DNA from: UBA7672 sp963738625
GTDB lineage: Bacteria; Pseudomonadota; Alphaproteobacteria; Caulobacterales; Hyphomonadaceae
DNA length: 64,000 nucleotides
Assembly (NCBI GenBank): GCA_963738625.1
Contig: CAVTXH010000020.1
Span: 124,001 to 188,000 of the forward strand
Reading direction: 5' to 3'
A program made the position numbers and the translations under genes. A model generated the notes under the pieces. The model was given only the letters and a program-made list of their open reading frames with translations, was not told where the DNA came from and ran no database searches. Positions 20,926 through 28,353 of this stretch are shown piece by piece. The stretch's first letter is position 1; every line of letters starts with the position of its first letter.

Positions 20926-22002
20926 ATGGCGGCGCTTGCCGAAAGCCGGCTCAGACAGTTGATCGATCGCTTTGAACAGCTCGAGGCGCGCATGGGTGTC
21001 GCCACCGATGCGAAGGAGATCGTGCAGCTTTCGCGTGACCATGCCGAGCTCAAGCGCGTGGCCGAAAAGGCGCGCGAGGTGATGACCCTGCGCACTCAGC
21101 TCGCCGACGCCGATGCAGTAATCGATGACCCCGAGGCCGACCGCGAATTCGTCAACATGGCGATAGAGGAGCGCGGCGATATCAAGGCGAAGCTTCCCGC
21201 CATGGAACGCGAGCTGCAGCTTATGCTGCTGCCCAAGGACAGGGACGACGAAGGCTCCGCCGTCATCGAGGTTCGCGCCGGCACGGGCGGTGACGAGGCC
21301 GCGTTGTTCGCGGGCGATCTCTGGCGCATGTACCAGCGCTATGCGAGCAAGCGCGGCTGGCAGGTCGAGCTTGTCTCGGCCACCGATGGCGAGATGGGCG
21401 GCTACAAGGAAGTCGTCGCCGAACTGAAGGGCAGCGGCGTCTTCGGGCGGATGAAATTCGAGAGCGGCGTCCATCGCGTGCAGCGCGTGCCGGCGACGGA
21501 GGCGCAGGGGCGCATCCACACCTCGGCGGCGACCGTCGCGATCCTGCCCGTGCCGGAGGAAGTGAACATCGAGGTGCGTGATCAGGATATTCGGATCGAC
21601 ACCTACCGGTCGTCGGGCGCTGGCGGCCAGCACGTCAACAAGACCGACTCGGCGGTGCGTATTACCCACCTTCCGACCAATATCGTGGTGACGTCGTCCG
21701 AGAAGTCGCAGCACGAGAACCGTCGCAAGGCGATGGAGCAGCTGAAGATCCGTCTCTACGAACGTGAGCGCGGCATGAAGGACGCCGCCCGTTCCGCCGC
21801 GCGGAAATCTCAGGTCGGCTCGGGCGATCGGTCGGAGCGCATCCGCACCTACAACTTTCCTCAAGGCAGGATCACCGACCACCGCGTCGAGGGTCTCACC
21901 GTCTACAACCTTCCCGACGTTCTCGAGGGCGCAGTCGACGAACTCCTCGACGGTCTCATCGCGGCCGATCAAGCGGAGCGGCTGGCCGAAATGGGCGAGT
22001 GA
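20926..22002 (+). CDS. prfA: Peptide chain release factor 1
   Basis: 358 residues, normal for RF1. The stop-codon reading tripeptide PAT is at 189-191 in RVPATEAQGRIHTS, which distinguishes it from RF2. The peptidyl-hydrolysis GGQ is at 233-235. It terminates translation at UAA and UAG. The ATG at 20926 has AGGG 4 bases upstream; a GTG 12 codons earlier is in frame but unlikely. The stop overlaps the MOSC gene start (TGATG). prmC, which methylates the GGQ glutamine, lies about 1 kb downstream on the same strand. Confidence 0.97.
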   Translation: MAALAESRLRQLIDRFEQLEARMGVATDAKEIVQLSRDHAELKRVAEKAREVMTLRTQLADADAVIDDPEADREFVNMAIEERGDIKAKLPAMERELQLMLLPKDRDDEGSAVIEVRAGTGGDEAALFAGDLWRMYQRYASKRGWQVELVSATDGEMGGYKEVVAELKGSGVFGRMKFESGVHRVQRVPATEAQGRIHTSAATVAILPVPEEVNIEVRDQDIRIDTYRSSGAGGQHVNKTDSAVRITHLPTNIVVTSSEKSQHENRRKAMEQLKIRLYERERGMKDAARSAARKSQVGSGDRSERIRTYNFPQGRITDHRVEGLTVYNLPDVLEGAVDELLDGLIAADQAERLAEMGE

Positions 22003-22760
22003 TGTCCAGCATCGCTTCAATCTTCCGCCACCCCGTCAAGGGCCTCACGCCGGAGCCGCTGGACGAGGTCGACATCAGGGCCGGCGAGCACTTCCCGAAC
22101 GATCGGCAATACGCTGTCGAGGTAGGGCCCTCCGGCTTCGACCCGGAAAGGCCGGGTCACATCTCTAAGATGAAGTTCACGGTGCTGGCGCGATTTCCGG
22201 AACTTGCGCGCCTCAAGACCCGGCTCGAGGAGGACGGCGTCACTTTCCATATCGGCGACGCTCAGGGCTTCGCCGTCGAGACGCGGCTGGACGCCGATGA
22301 GGGCCGCGAGGCGCTCGCCCGGTTTCTGCAAGCTTTCCTTGGCGCGGAGGCGTCGGGCGCATGCCGTGTGGTCTACGCGCCTGGCCACCGTTTCACGGAT
22401 CATCCGCAGGGTTATGTCTCGGTGATCAACCTCGCCAGCGTGCGGGCGCTGGCTCACGCCATCGGCGCCGAGGTCGATCCGCTGCGCTTCCGCGCCAATG
22501 TCTATCTCGACGGGCTTGCCCCTTGGGCGGAGGATGATCTGGTCGTGGGTCAGACCATCAGCCTTGGCCAGTCGAAGCTGAAAGTCTTCAAGCCGATCGT
22601 GCGCTGCATCGCCACGCACGCCAACCCGGACACCGGCTTGCGCGACATGGAGACGGTCGACATGCTGCGCCAGTATTTCGGCCGCGATACGCTGGGCACG
22701 TATTTCTCGATCGAGCAGGGCGGGCGCATTGCGCGTGGCGACACGGTCGCATTCGGCTAG
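22002..22760 (+). CDS. MOSC-domain protein
   Basis: 252 residues. It opens with SSIASIFRHPVKGLTPEPL, the beta-barrel N-terminal domain of the MOSC family, and has the conserved cysteine in FKPIVRCIATHANPDTG. MOSC proteins relate to the C-terminal part of molybdenum cofactor sulfurase and bind or transfer Moco or sulfur in detoxification systems such as YcbX and mARC. The start ATG overlaps the prfA stop, suggesting translational coupling between these two unrelated functions. It ends converging on slyX with a 4-base overlap. Confidence 0.88.
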   Translation: MSSIASIFRHPVKGLTPEPLDEVDIRAGEHFPNDRQYAVEVGPSGFDPERPGHISKMKFTVLARFPELARLKTRLEEDGVTFHIGDAQGFAVETRLDADEGREALARFLQAFLGAEASGACRVVYAPGHRFTDHPQGYVSVINLASVRALAHAIGAEVDPLRFRANVYLDGLAPWAEDDLVVGQTISLGQSKLKVFKPIVRCIATHANPDTGLRDMETVDMLRQYFGRDTLGTYFSIEQGGRIARGDTVAFG

Positions 22761-22969
22761 TAGTGCGGCGGCGGCGGCTCGTCGCCCGGATCGACGCCCG
22801 TGACGGATTGTTCGGCGAGCTTCACGCGTTCGGTTAGCATCGCGACCTCGCGGGTCAGCCGGTCGATTTCCCTCCACTGCGACGTGACGACCTTGTTGAG
22901 ATCGTCGATCACCTCGTCCTGGTGGACGACGCGGGATTCGAGGGCGTCGAGGCGTGCTGTGTCGGTCAT
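22757..22969 (-). CDS. slyX: SlyX-family small coiled-coil protein
   Basis: 70 residues, the usual SlyX size. The whole body is one heptad coiled coil (RLDALESRVVHQDEVIDDLN), with the SQWREIDRLTREV segment typical of the family and a C-terminal PPPPHY tail, which is the hallmark ending of SlyX. The function remains unknown in all species. It is divergent from prmC and converges with the MOSC gene. Confidence 0.9.
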   Translation of the reverse strand: MTDTARLDALESRVVHQDEVIDDLNKVVTSQWREIDRLTREVAMLTERVKLAEQSVTGVDPGDEPPPPHY

Positions 22970-23048
22970 GCCAGTCTCTTACCTCAATCGCCCAGCCGCC
23001 GGAACTGTGCGCTCGCCGCGAGGCCCCGGCTTCTGTTAAACCCGCACC

Positions 23049-23906
23049 ATGAACCTCAACTGCACATGGCGGGAGATGATGCGCGAGGCAGGGCGGCGCC
23101 TTGGCGCCGCCGGCGTCGAGACGGCGCCGCGCGATGCGCGCCTGCTGCTGGCGCATACGCTCGGGATCGAGCCGGTCGACGTCATCATGCGCGAGACGGA
23201 CGCGATCGATCCGGTGCAGCTCATCGCCTATGAGGCTGCGATCCAGCGGCGCCTCGCAGGAGAACCCGTGTCGCGCATCCGGGGCTGGCGCGAATTCTAC
23301 GGGCGCAGGTTCAAGGTGACGCCGGACGTGCTGGACCCGCGGCCGGAGACGGAGCTGCTGGTGGAGCAGGGGTTGAAGCATCTGCCGCCCCGCGGGCGTG
23401 TGCTCGACCTGGGTGTCGGATCGGGCTGCATTCTTGTGTCGGTGTTGGCGGAACGCAGCGATGCGACGGGCGTGGGCGTCGACATCTCTCCGGCTGCGCT
23501 GGGCGTGGCGCGGGAGAATGCGGCCTCGCTTGGCGTCGCGGAGCGGGCGCGTTTCATCGAGGGCGGCTGGAGCGCCACGGTTGAGGCGAATGCGGGATTG
23601 TTCGACCTGGTGCTGTCCAATCCGCCCTACATCGCCGAGGAGGAAATCGCCTCGCTGGCGATCGATGTGCACAACTACGATCCACGCGTGGCGCTGACGC
23701 CGGGGGGCGACGGGCTGGGGCCGTACCGCCTGATCCTCGCGCTCGCCGGAAAGCTCGTTAAGCATGGCGGGTGGATCGGCTTCGAATTCGGCGCGGGCCA
23801 GGCGGCGGCGGTCGCGAGCATGATGGACGCGGCTCGCCTGCAGGATGTCGATATCTTGCCTGACCTTGCCGGGCGGAACCGCGCTGCATTCGGTCGCAGG
23901 GCGTGA
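23049..23906 (+). CDS. prmC: Release factor glutamine methyltransferase
   Basis: 285 residues. A helical N-terminal domain is followed by a Rossmann methyltransferase with the SAM-binding DLGVGSG (120-126) and the amide-methylating NPPY (191-194). PRPETELL near residue 98 is the conserved PrmC signature. It methylates the GGQ glutamine of RF1 and RF2, improving termination, and prfA is encoded close by on the same strand, as in many bacteria. The frame is intact with normal length. Confidence 0.95.
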   Translation: MNLNCTWREMMREAGRRLGAAGVETAPRDARLLLAHTLGIEPVDVIMRETDAIDPVQLIAYEAAIQRRLAGEPVSRIRGWREFYGRRFKVTPDVLDPRPETELLVEQGLKHLPPRGRVLDLGVGSGCILVSVLAERSDATGVGVDISPAALGVARENAASLGVAERARFIEGGWSATVEANAGLFDLVLSNPPYIAEEEIASLAIDVHNYDPRVALTPGGDGLGPYRLILALAGKLVKHGGWIGFEFGAGQAAAVASMMDAARLQDVDILPDLAGRNRAAFGRRA

Positions 23907-24117
23907 ATGGCGGTTCAAAAGCATGCCATAGGCCCGAATTTCCAGATGAAACCGCTTGGCGGGGCGGACCAAACAGGCTAGCGTCTTGATTACAGGGCTG
24001 CAGGCGATTCCTAGATAAAGCTCTTCGGGAAGTCAGCCAGCGTCCAGTTGGGTCTGCAAATGGCAGCCCACCAATCCGTCCAATTGGGGCGAATGTTCTG
24101 AAGATCAGGATGGTTTC

Positions 24118-24777
24118 ATGAAGCGTCAGCGGGGGCGCGGGCGCAAGCCCGGCGGCGGCGGTGGTAGCCACGGCAACCACGGCAATCGCCCACTCGAAAG
24201 CAATGGTCCCGAGGTGAAAATCCGGGGCACTGCGGCTCAGATTTACGAGAAGTACTCGCAATACGCGCGTGACGCCCAATCGGGCGGCGATCGCGTCAAG
24301 TACGAGAATTATCTCCAGCACGCGGAACACTACTTCCGCGTAATGGTCGCGACCATGCCGCGCGATCGCATCCTGCAGCAGCAGGAAGGCGGCGGCATGA
24401 TGCCGGTGCAGCAGCAGGGCGGCGAAGGCGGGCAGCAGCCGGTCGACGGCTTCAGCGGCGGCGAAGGCGCAATCAACGATCCCATGAAGGTCATGGACGA
24501 TCAGGGCGGCGACGACGACGGCGATTATGAAGGCGACGAGGACGGCGACGATGGCCGCGAGGAAGTTCAGGCTGGCGGCCAGGACGACAGCCAGAACGCC
24601 GGCCAGAACCAGAACGGCGACCGGCAGGGCAGGCGCCGCCGCAGGGGCCGCAGGAACCGCCAGGACGGTGATCGCGTCGCCGGCAGTGGCGGCGGCGACA
24701 ATGGCGGTGGCGGCAGCGGCGGCGGCAGCGCCCTCGACAGTCTCGCCCGCAAGCAGGGCGCCCTCGCCGGCGGCTGA
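24118..24777 (+). CDS. DUF4167 protein (RNA-binding-like, low complexity)
   Basis: 219 residues. The N-terminal 85 hold the conserved DUF4167 part: a basic MKRQRGRGRKPGGG start and a folded GTAAQIYEKYSQYARDAQS region with NYLQHAEHYFRV. The remainder is low complexity: Gln-rich, then strongly acidic (Asp/Gly), then an arginine-rich RRRRRGRR patch, then Gly/Ser. This alternation resembles nucleic-acid-binding disordered tails. The family is almost confined to alphaproteobacteria and its function is unknown. A strong hairpin terminator follows the stop by about 25 bases. Confidence 0.9.
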   Translation: MKRQRGRGRKPGGGGGSHGNHGNRPLESNGPEVKIRGTAAQIYEKYSQYARDAQSGGDRVKYENYLQHAEHYFRVMVATMPRDRILQQQEGGGMMPVQQQGGEGGQQPVDGFSGGEGAINDPMKVMDDQGGDDDGDYEGDEDGDDGREEVQAGGQDDSQNAGQNQNGDRQGRRRRRGRRNRQDGDRVAGSGGGDNGGGGSGGGSALDSLARKQGALAGG

Positions 24778-24802
24778 TGCAGCAGCGATAGCGACAAAGA
24801 CA

Positions 24803-24837
24803 GCGGGCGGCGCGCCAGCGCCGCCCGCTTTCATTTT
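24803..24837 (+). terminator. Intrinsic terminator after the DUF4167 gene
   Basis: A 10-bp perfect GC stem (24803-24812 with 24819-24828) with a 6-base loop is followed by TTTCATTTT. It lies about 25 bases after the DUF4167 stop and should end that transcript. Confidence 0.75.
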
Positions 24838-24906
24838 GGCGGCGTGCAGTTTGACCGGCGGCGGGACTGGGTTAGGCTCCGGGAGCGGTAGCGGCGAGGG
24901 GAACCC

Positions 24907-25434
24907 ATGCCGATCCTTGCTCTGATCATGGCGATCATCGGCGGCGTCGCCTTCTGGTGGTGGCGGGCGCAGCAGGTGCGAGGCGCGGCCGAGACCGTGC
25001 TCGATGTCGCGGGCAAGGCGCGCGGCATGGTGAGCCGGGCGCGGTTCAAGCATCGCGCGGGAAGCTCGGTGCTGGCCGGCGTCGACAGTCCCGGCATGGC
25101 CGCGGCGACGCTGGTCTACAGCCTGATGTCGCTGAAGCGGCCGGTGGGCCTCGCCGACGAGGACAAGATCGACACGATGCTCGAGACGGTGTGCCGGATG
25201 GTCAAGAAGGACCGCGAGGATGCGATGGCGTTCGCGGCCTGGGCGTCGGGGCAGGTGGCGGACACCAACGAGATCGTGCGGCGTTTTCTGCCGCTGTGGC
25301 AGGACGCGCTGGAGGCCCCCCAGCGCCAGGAGCTGGTTGAGATGGCGCTCGGCGCGGCCGAGCTTGGCGGCGCGCCGACTGATGCACAGGCGGCGGCCAT
25401 CAAGCGGTTGAGCGAAGGGCTGCTGGCGCGTTGA
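24907..25434 (+). CDS. Membrane-anchored hypothetical protein
   Basis: 175 residues. One N-terminal transmembrane helix (PILALIMAIIGGVAFWWW) is followed by a cytoplasmic helical domain with many acidic and basic residues and a repeated pattern around MLETVCRMVKKDREDAMAFAAW. The helical cytoplasmic part could be TerB-like, but no diagnostic motif is clear. It is preceded by GGCGAGGGGAACCC, a fair ribosome site. No functional context from neighbours. Confidence 0.7.
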   Translation: MPILALIMAIIGGVAFWWWRAQQVRGAAETVLDVAGKARGMVSRARFKHRAGSSVLAGVDSPGMAAATLVYSLMSLKRPVGLADEDKIDTMLETVCRMVKKDREDAMAFAAWASGQVADTNEIVRRFLPLWQDALEAPQRQELVEMALGAAELGGAPTDAQAAAIKRLSEGLLAR

Positions 25435-25503
25435 TCCGTGCGGCGGGCCGACGACGGCTGCCGCAGCTCTCCTGCCTTCGCTGTCGCTCCGGCGTTCGGC
25501 GCT

Positions 25504-25528
25504 TGAATTGATCCACTGGATCAATTCA
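25504..25528. repeat. Perfect palindrome, 12-bp arms
   Basis: Positions 25504-25515 and 25517-25528 are exact reverse complements around a single C. It lies between the convergent ends of the membrane-anchored protein gene and the VOC gene. It is AT-richer than the surroundings. There is no T-run, so it is not a typical terminator; it could be a protein-binding site or a remnant of a repeat. Confidence 0.7.
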
Positions 25529-25562
25529 TCAGGTCACTGCTGCGCAGCGCCCTGAACGCGCC

Positions 25563-25928
25563 TCACCCCATCGTGAAGGCGCACAGCTTGTTGCCGTCGA
25601 GGTCGCGGAAATAGCCGGCGTAGAAATTGTCGCTGCGCGGGCCAGCCGGGCCCTCGTCTGCGCCGCCGAGCTTGCGCGCCATGTCGTAGACAGCGTGGAC
25701 CTTTTCCTTCGAGCCGACATTGAGCGCGATCATCGCGCCATTGCCGCTGGTGGCGGGCTTCTTGTCGTAGGGCTTGATGACGCCGAACATGGCGCCTTGC
25801 GAAAATCCGTAGAGGACCAGATCGCCCAGATCCATCACGCGCTTGCCGCCGATGACGCCGAACAGCGCATCGTAGAATTCCAGCGCCCTGCCGTAGTCGT
25901 TCGAGCCGACCGTGGTGTAGCCAATCAT
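25563..25928 (-). CDS. VOC-superfamily (glyoxalase-like) protein
   Basis: 121 residues. The single VOC module begins IGYTTVGSNDYGRALEFYDALF and ends with YAGYFRDLDGNKLCAF, the usual place of the last metal-binding glutamate, which here seems replaced by Leu-Cys-Ala. It may therefore not use the standard metal site. The start ATG has GGAGGA a few bases upstream; an 18-codon extension in frame is unlikely. Substrate unknown. Confidence 0.85.
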   Translation of the reverse strand: MIGYTTVGSNDYGRALEFYDALFGVIGGKRVMDLGDLVLYGFSQGAMFGVIKPYDKKPATSGNGAMIALNVGSKEKVHAVYDMARKLGGADEGPAGPRSDNFYAGYFRDLDGNKLCAFTMG

Positions 25929-26692
25929 ATGTGTCCTCCGTCTCTTGAGGCGGAAGGGACCATGGCAGGGAGCGGCGGGCAAGGGCTTGAGCGCGAGCGG
26001 CGGGGGCGTGATTCATCCGGGTTTTCAAACGTCTTTTCGGGCGCGCGCTCCGCTTCCACTTTCAGACACAATTCCTCATCGGGACCGGCGTGCGCCGTCC
26101 GGGATGCTGTCGTTCTCTCCCTCTTTGGACATGAGGGAGCGGGGCGCGTGGGTCAGCGCCGTGGGTAGTGCCTGTGCTGGCGTCGCCGCCAGCTGATGCG
26201 CGTTCTCACGCGCCCCGGATCGGCCGTTTTTCCCGGCGAGGGGGAGAAGAGGAGTTCAACGGACACACCGGTGAGGGACCGCCCTCCCGAGGCCTTAGCT
26301 CCAGACCCTCCGCCGGTTCCGCGTGCAGGATGGGCCGAAACCATCCTGGGCCCTCCGGTTTCATGATCCCCGGAGGCAATGCGCATCGAGGTTCGTTTCG
26401 CCTCGCAGCGAGCCCCTGCCTGAAGTCCAGCCTCAGGACAGGTTCACGGGCTGCAACTGGCTTGCTCACCAGGCCTTAAGCCCGATGCCTCGAGCGCCAC
26501 GCCGACCAACGCCCTGACGTCTTGAGTTTCGGACGTCTCCAAGACCTCCCTCCGTCAGGGCGAGGCCATTATCGCTCAGGGCTGGACGTGTAGGATAACT
26601 TTCCCGAAGATTTTTCTCCGGGCTTTGGAATCATTGGGAAGATTGTCGGATTGTGTCCCGGATGGTGTCGGACGGCGATGCAATTCCAACGC
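25929..26692. other. Long non-coding region with several strong stem-loops
   Basis: No convincing gene in about 760 bases; the open frames here have no ribosome sites, unusual composition and no recognisable domains. At least four stable hairpins are consecutive: 26273-26286 (short), 26326-26348 (8-bp stem, 7-base loop), 26352-26376 (7-bp stem), 26415-26442 (9-bp with one bulge), and 26512-26560 (8+5 bp with an 8-base pyrimidine bulge). This density suggests a structured RNA or a mosaic of repeats. Confidence 0.45.
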
Positions 26693-26805
26693 TGTCATCC
26701 CGGCCGGAGCGCAGCGGAGAGCCGGGACCCATGTCCCAACATCGGGACTCGCAGACCGATGGGTCCCGGGTCTCCAGCGCTTACGCGCTTCCGGCCGGGA
26801 TGACA
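26693..26805. repeat. Dispersed inverted-repeat (REP-like) element, copy 1
   Basis: A 113-base imperfect palindrome. The outer 16 bases (26693-26708 and 26790-26805) are exact reverse complements beginning TGTCATCCCGGCC. Inner blocks ending in GGGACCCAT are also paired. Elements with this TGTCATCCCGGC outer arm are common as dispersed repeats in alphaproteobacterial intergenic DNA. A related element lies at 28141-28260. Confidence 0.8.
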
Positions 26806-26834
26806 GCGGTGGGGGTTAGCAAAGGCTGACAACG

Positions 26835-26861
26835 AAAAGCCCGCGGATTTCTCCGCGGGCT
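26835..26861 (-). terminator. Intrinsic terminator of the deoxyhypusine-synthase-like gene
   Basis: A perfect 10-bp GC stem (26838-26847 with 26852-26861) and a 4-base loop, followed on the minus strand by a T-run. It lies 25 bases after the stop of the minus-strand gene ending at 26887. Confidence 0.85.
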
Positions 26862-26886
26862 CTTGCAGGTTGGGTTTCGGCCTGAG

Positions 26887-27991
26887 CTATTTGAACAGCT
26901 TCGCCCATTTCGGCTTCTTGCGGTTCTTCCAGGCGCCGCGGTGATAGGCGTCGGAGCCGATCAGGGGGACGACGGTGGTGGCTTCGGCGAACACCATCTG
27001 TTCGTGAGTGGTCTGCACCTTGCCCCACGAGGCGGCCTCTTTCAGCGTGGACGATGAGCAGGCGCCGTCGCGGACGTCGGCGACGGTGATCTGCACGGCG
27101 TATTTGTGCATCTGCGGCTTCGACGCCGAGGATTTCGGCGCAGACGACCGTGTCCTGCGCAAAGTTCTTCGGCACGCCGCCGCCGACCATGAAGAGGCCG
27201 GTGGTGCCCGCCGCGATCTTGATGTCGGTGAGTTCGCGGAAGTCCGCGACCGCGTCGATCATCAGGTAGGGCTTCTTCGCCTTGGCGCGTTCCTTCTGGT
27301 GCTTCACCAGGCCGAAGCCGGCTGACGAGTCGACGAAGGCCGGGCAGAAGATCGGCACGCCTTCTTCGTACGCGGTCTGGATCAGCGAGCCTTTTTTCTT
27401 GGCGTTGCCCTGGCTAAGCCATTTGCCCATCTCGTAGATGAACTCGCGCGAGGAGTAGCCGCGCGGCTCGAGCGAGTTGGCGAGTTCGAGGATCGTGTGG
27501 TCGCACGCCTGGAGCTCTTCCTCGTCGATATAGGTGTCGTAGATGCGGTCGATGTAGTTATCGCGCAAGTCGTTGTCGTCGACCTGGCCAGCGGCCTGGT
27601 AGTGCTTGAAGCCGAGGGCTTCGAAGAAATCCATGTCGACGATGGAGGCGCCGGTGGCGACCACCGCGTCGATCATCCCGAACTTCACCATGTCGCGGTA
27701 GACGTGCATGCAGCCGCCCGCTGAGGTTGAGCCCGCAAGGATGAGCCAGGTGGAGCAGCTCTTGTCCGCCAGCGACATGTTGAGGATGTCGGCCGCACGA
27801 GCCGTGTCGCGCGACGAGAACGACATCTTGCGCATCGAGTCGATGATCGGGCGCGCGTCGAACGAGGTGATGTCGACGTGTTCCACCGTCTTCGACAGGA
27901 GCTGGGCCTTGGTGTTCTTGCGCGTCTTGGCGACGGCCTTCACGGGCGCGGCTTTGACGGGGACGGCTTTCGAGGCGGGTTTGGAGGCCAT
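26887..27991 (-). CDS. Deoxyhypusine-synthase-like polyamine enzyme (one apparent frameshift)
   Basis: About 367 residues after correction. The fold matches deoxyhypusine synthase: LILAGSTSAGG, VATGASIVDMDF, the central FCPAFVDSSAGFGL and the C-terminal active-site Lys in ASWGKVQT, aligning with the lysine that carries the aminobutyl group in eukaryotic DHS. Bacteria lack hypusine, so such homologs make free polyamines, for example homospermidine or a bis-guanidino analogue. The gene is 0.36 kb downstream of a same-strand ornithine-type decarboxylase, fitting polyamine synthesis. An extra base near 27118 breaks the frame before PQMHKYAVQITVAD. The N-terminus has about 35 Lys/Ala/Pro-rich residues. 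Confidence 0.88.
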
Positions 27992-28140
27992 GATGACCAG
28001 ACTCCAGAGGAGAGGACGTCAGAAGGCGACGGCCAGCCCAGTCAGAGAAAGAGATTTGGCGGAGGGATATAGCAGTGTGATGCTGCAATTAAAGGACAAA
28101 ACGCGTTCGGTGGGTTCCAGTCCCTGCTCCATCCACCGCA

Positions 28141-28260
28141 CATCCCGGCGAAAGCCGGGATCCAGGTCCGGCATCGACCCTTGTTCTGTCGCTGGGGCTG
28201 CAGCCCGAATTCGGAACAAGACTGGATACGATCCCTGGGTCCCGGCTTTCGCCGGGATGA
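28141..28260. repeat. Dispersed inverted-repeat (REP-like) element, copy 2
   Basis: Outer arms starting CATCCCGGCGAAAGCCGGGATCC at the left and ending CCCGGCTTTCGCCGGGATGA at the right are reverse complements, and each arm also contains its own small hairpin (CCCGGC-GAAA-GCCGGG). It resembles the element at 26693-26805 in its outer CATCCCGGC. It sits between the deoxyhypusine-synthase-like gene and the decarboxylase. Confidence 0.8.
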
Positions 28261-28292
28261 GCGGTCGAGGTGGAGTGAGTGGCAGAACTCCA

Positions 28293-28333
28293 AAACGGTT
28301 GCGCGGCCTGCGGGGTTCATTCGCAGGCCGCGC
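28293..28333 (-). terminator. Intrinsic terminator of the decarboxylase gene
   Basis: A perfect 12-bp GC stem (28301-28312 with 28322-28333) and a 9-base loop, followed on the minus strand by AACCGTTTT. It begins about 20 bases after the decarboxylase stop. The T-run is interrupted, so strength is uncertain. Confidence 0.65.
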
Positions 28334-28353
28334 TCCTCATGTGACTTGTCTGA

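Noticed and set aside
20764..22020. A 418-residue minus-strand frame over prfA
   Set aside because: Antisense shadow of prfA; no domain signals.
22017..23972. A 651-residue minus-strand frame across MOSC, slyX and prmC
   Set aside because: It is the antisense of three recognisable genes, with Arg/His-rich composition and no ribosome site.
26168..26479. Small open frames on both strands in the structured intergenic region
   Set aside because: No ribosome sites, composition dominated by the hairpins, and no family resemblance.
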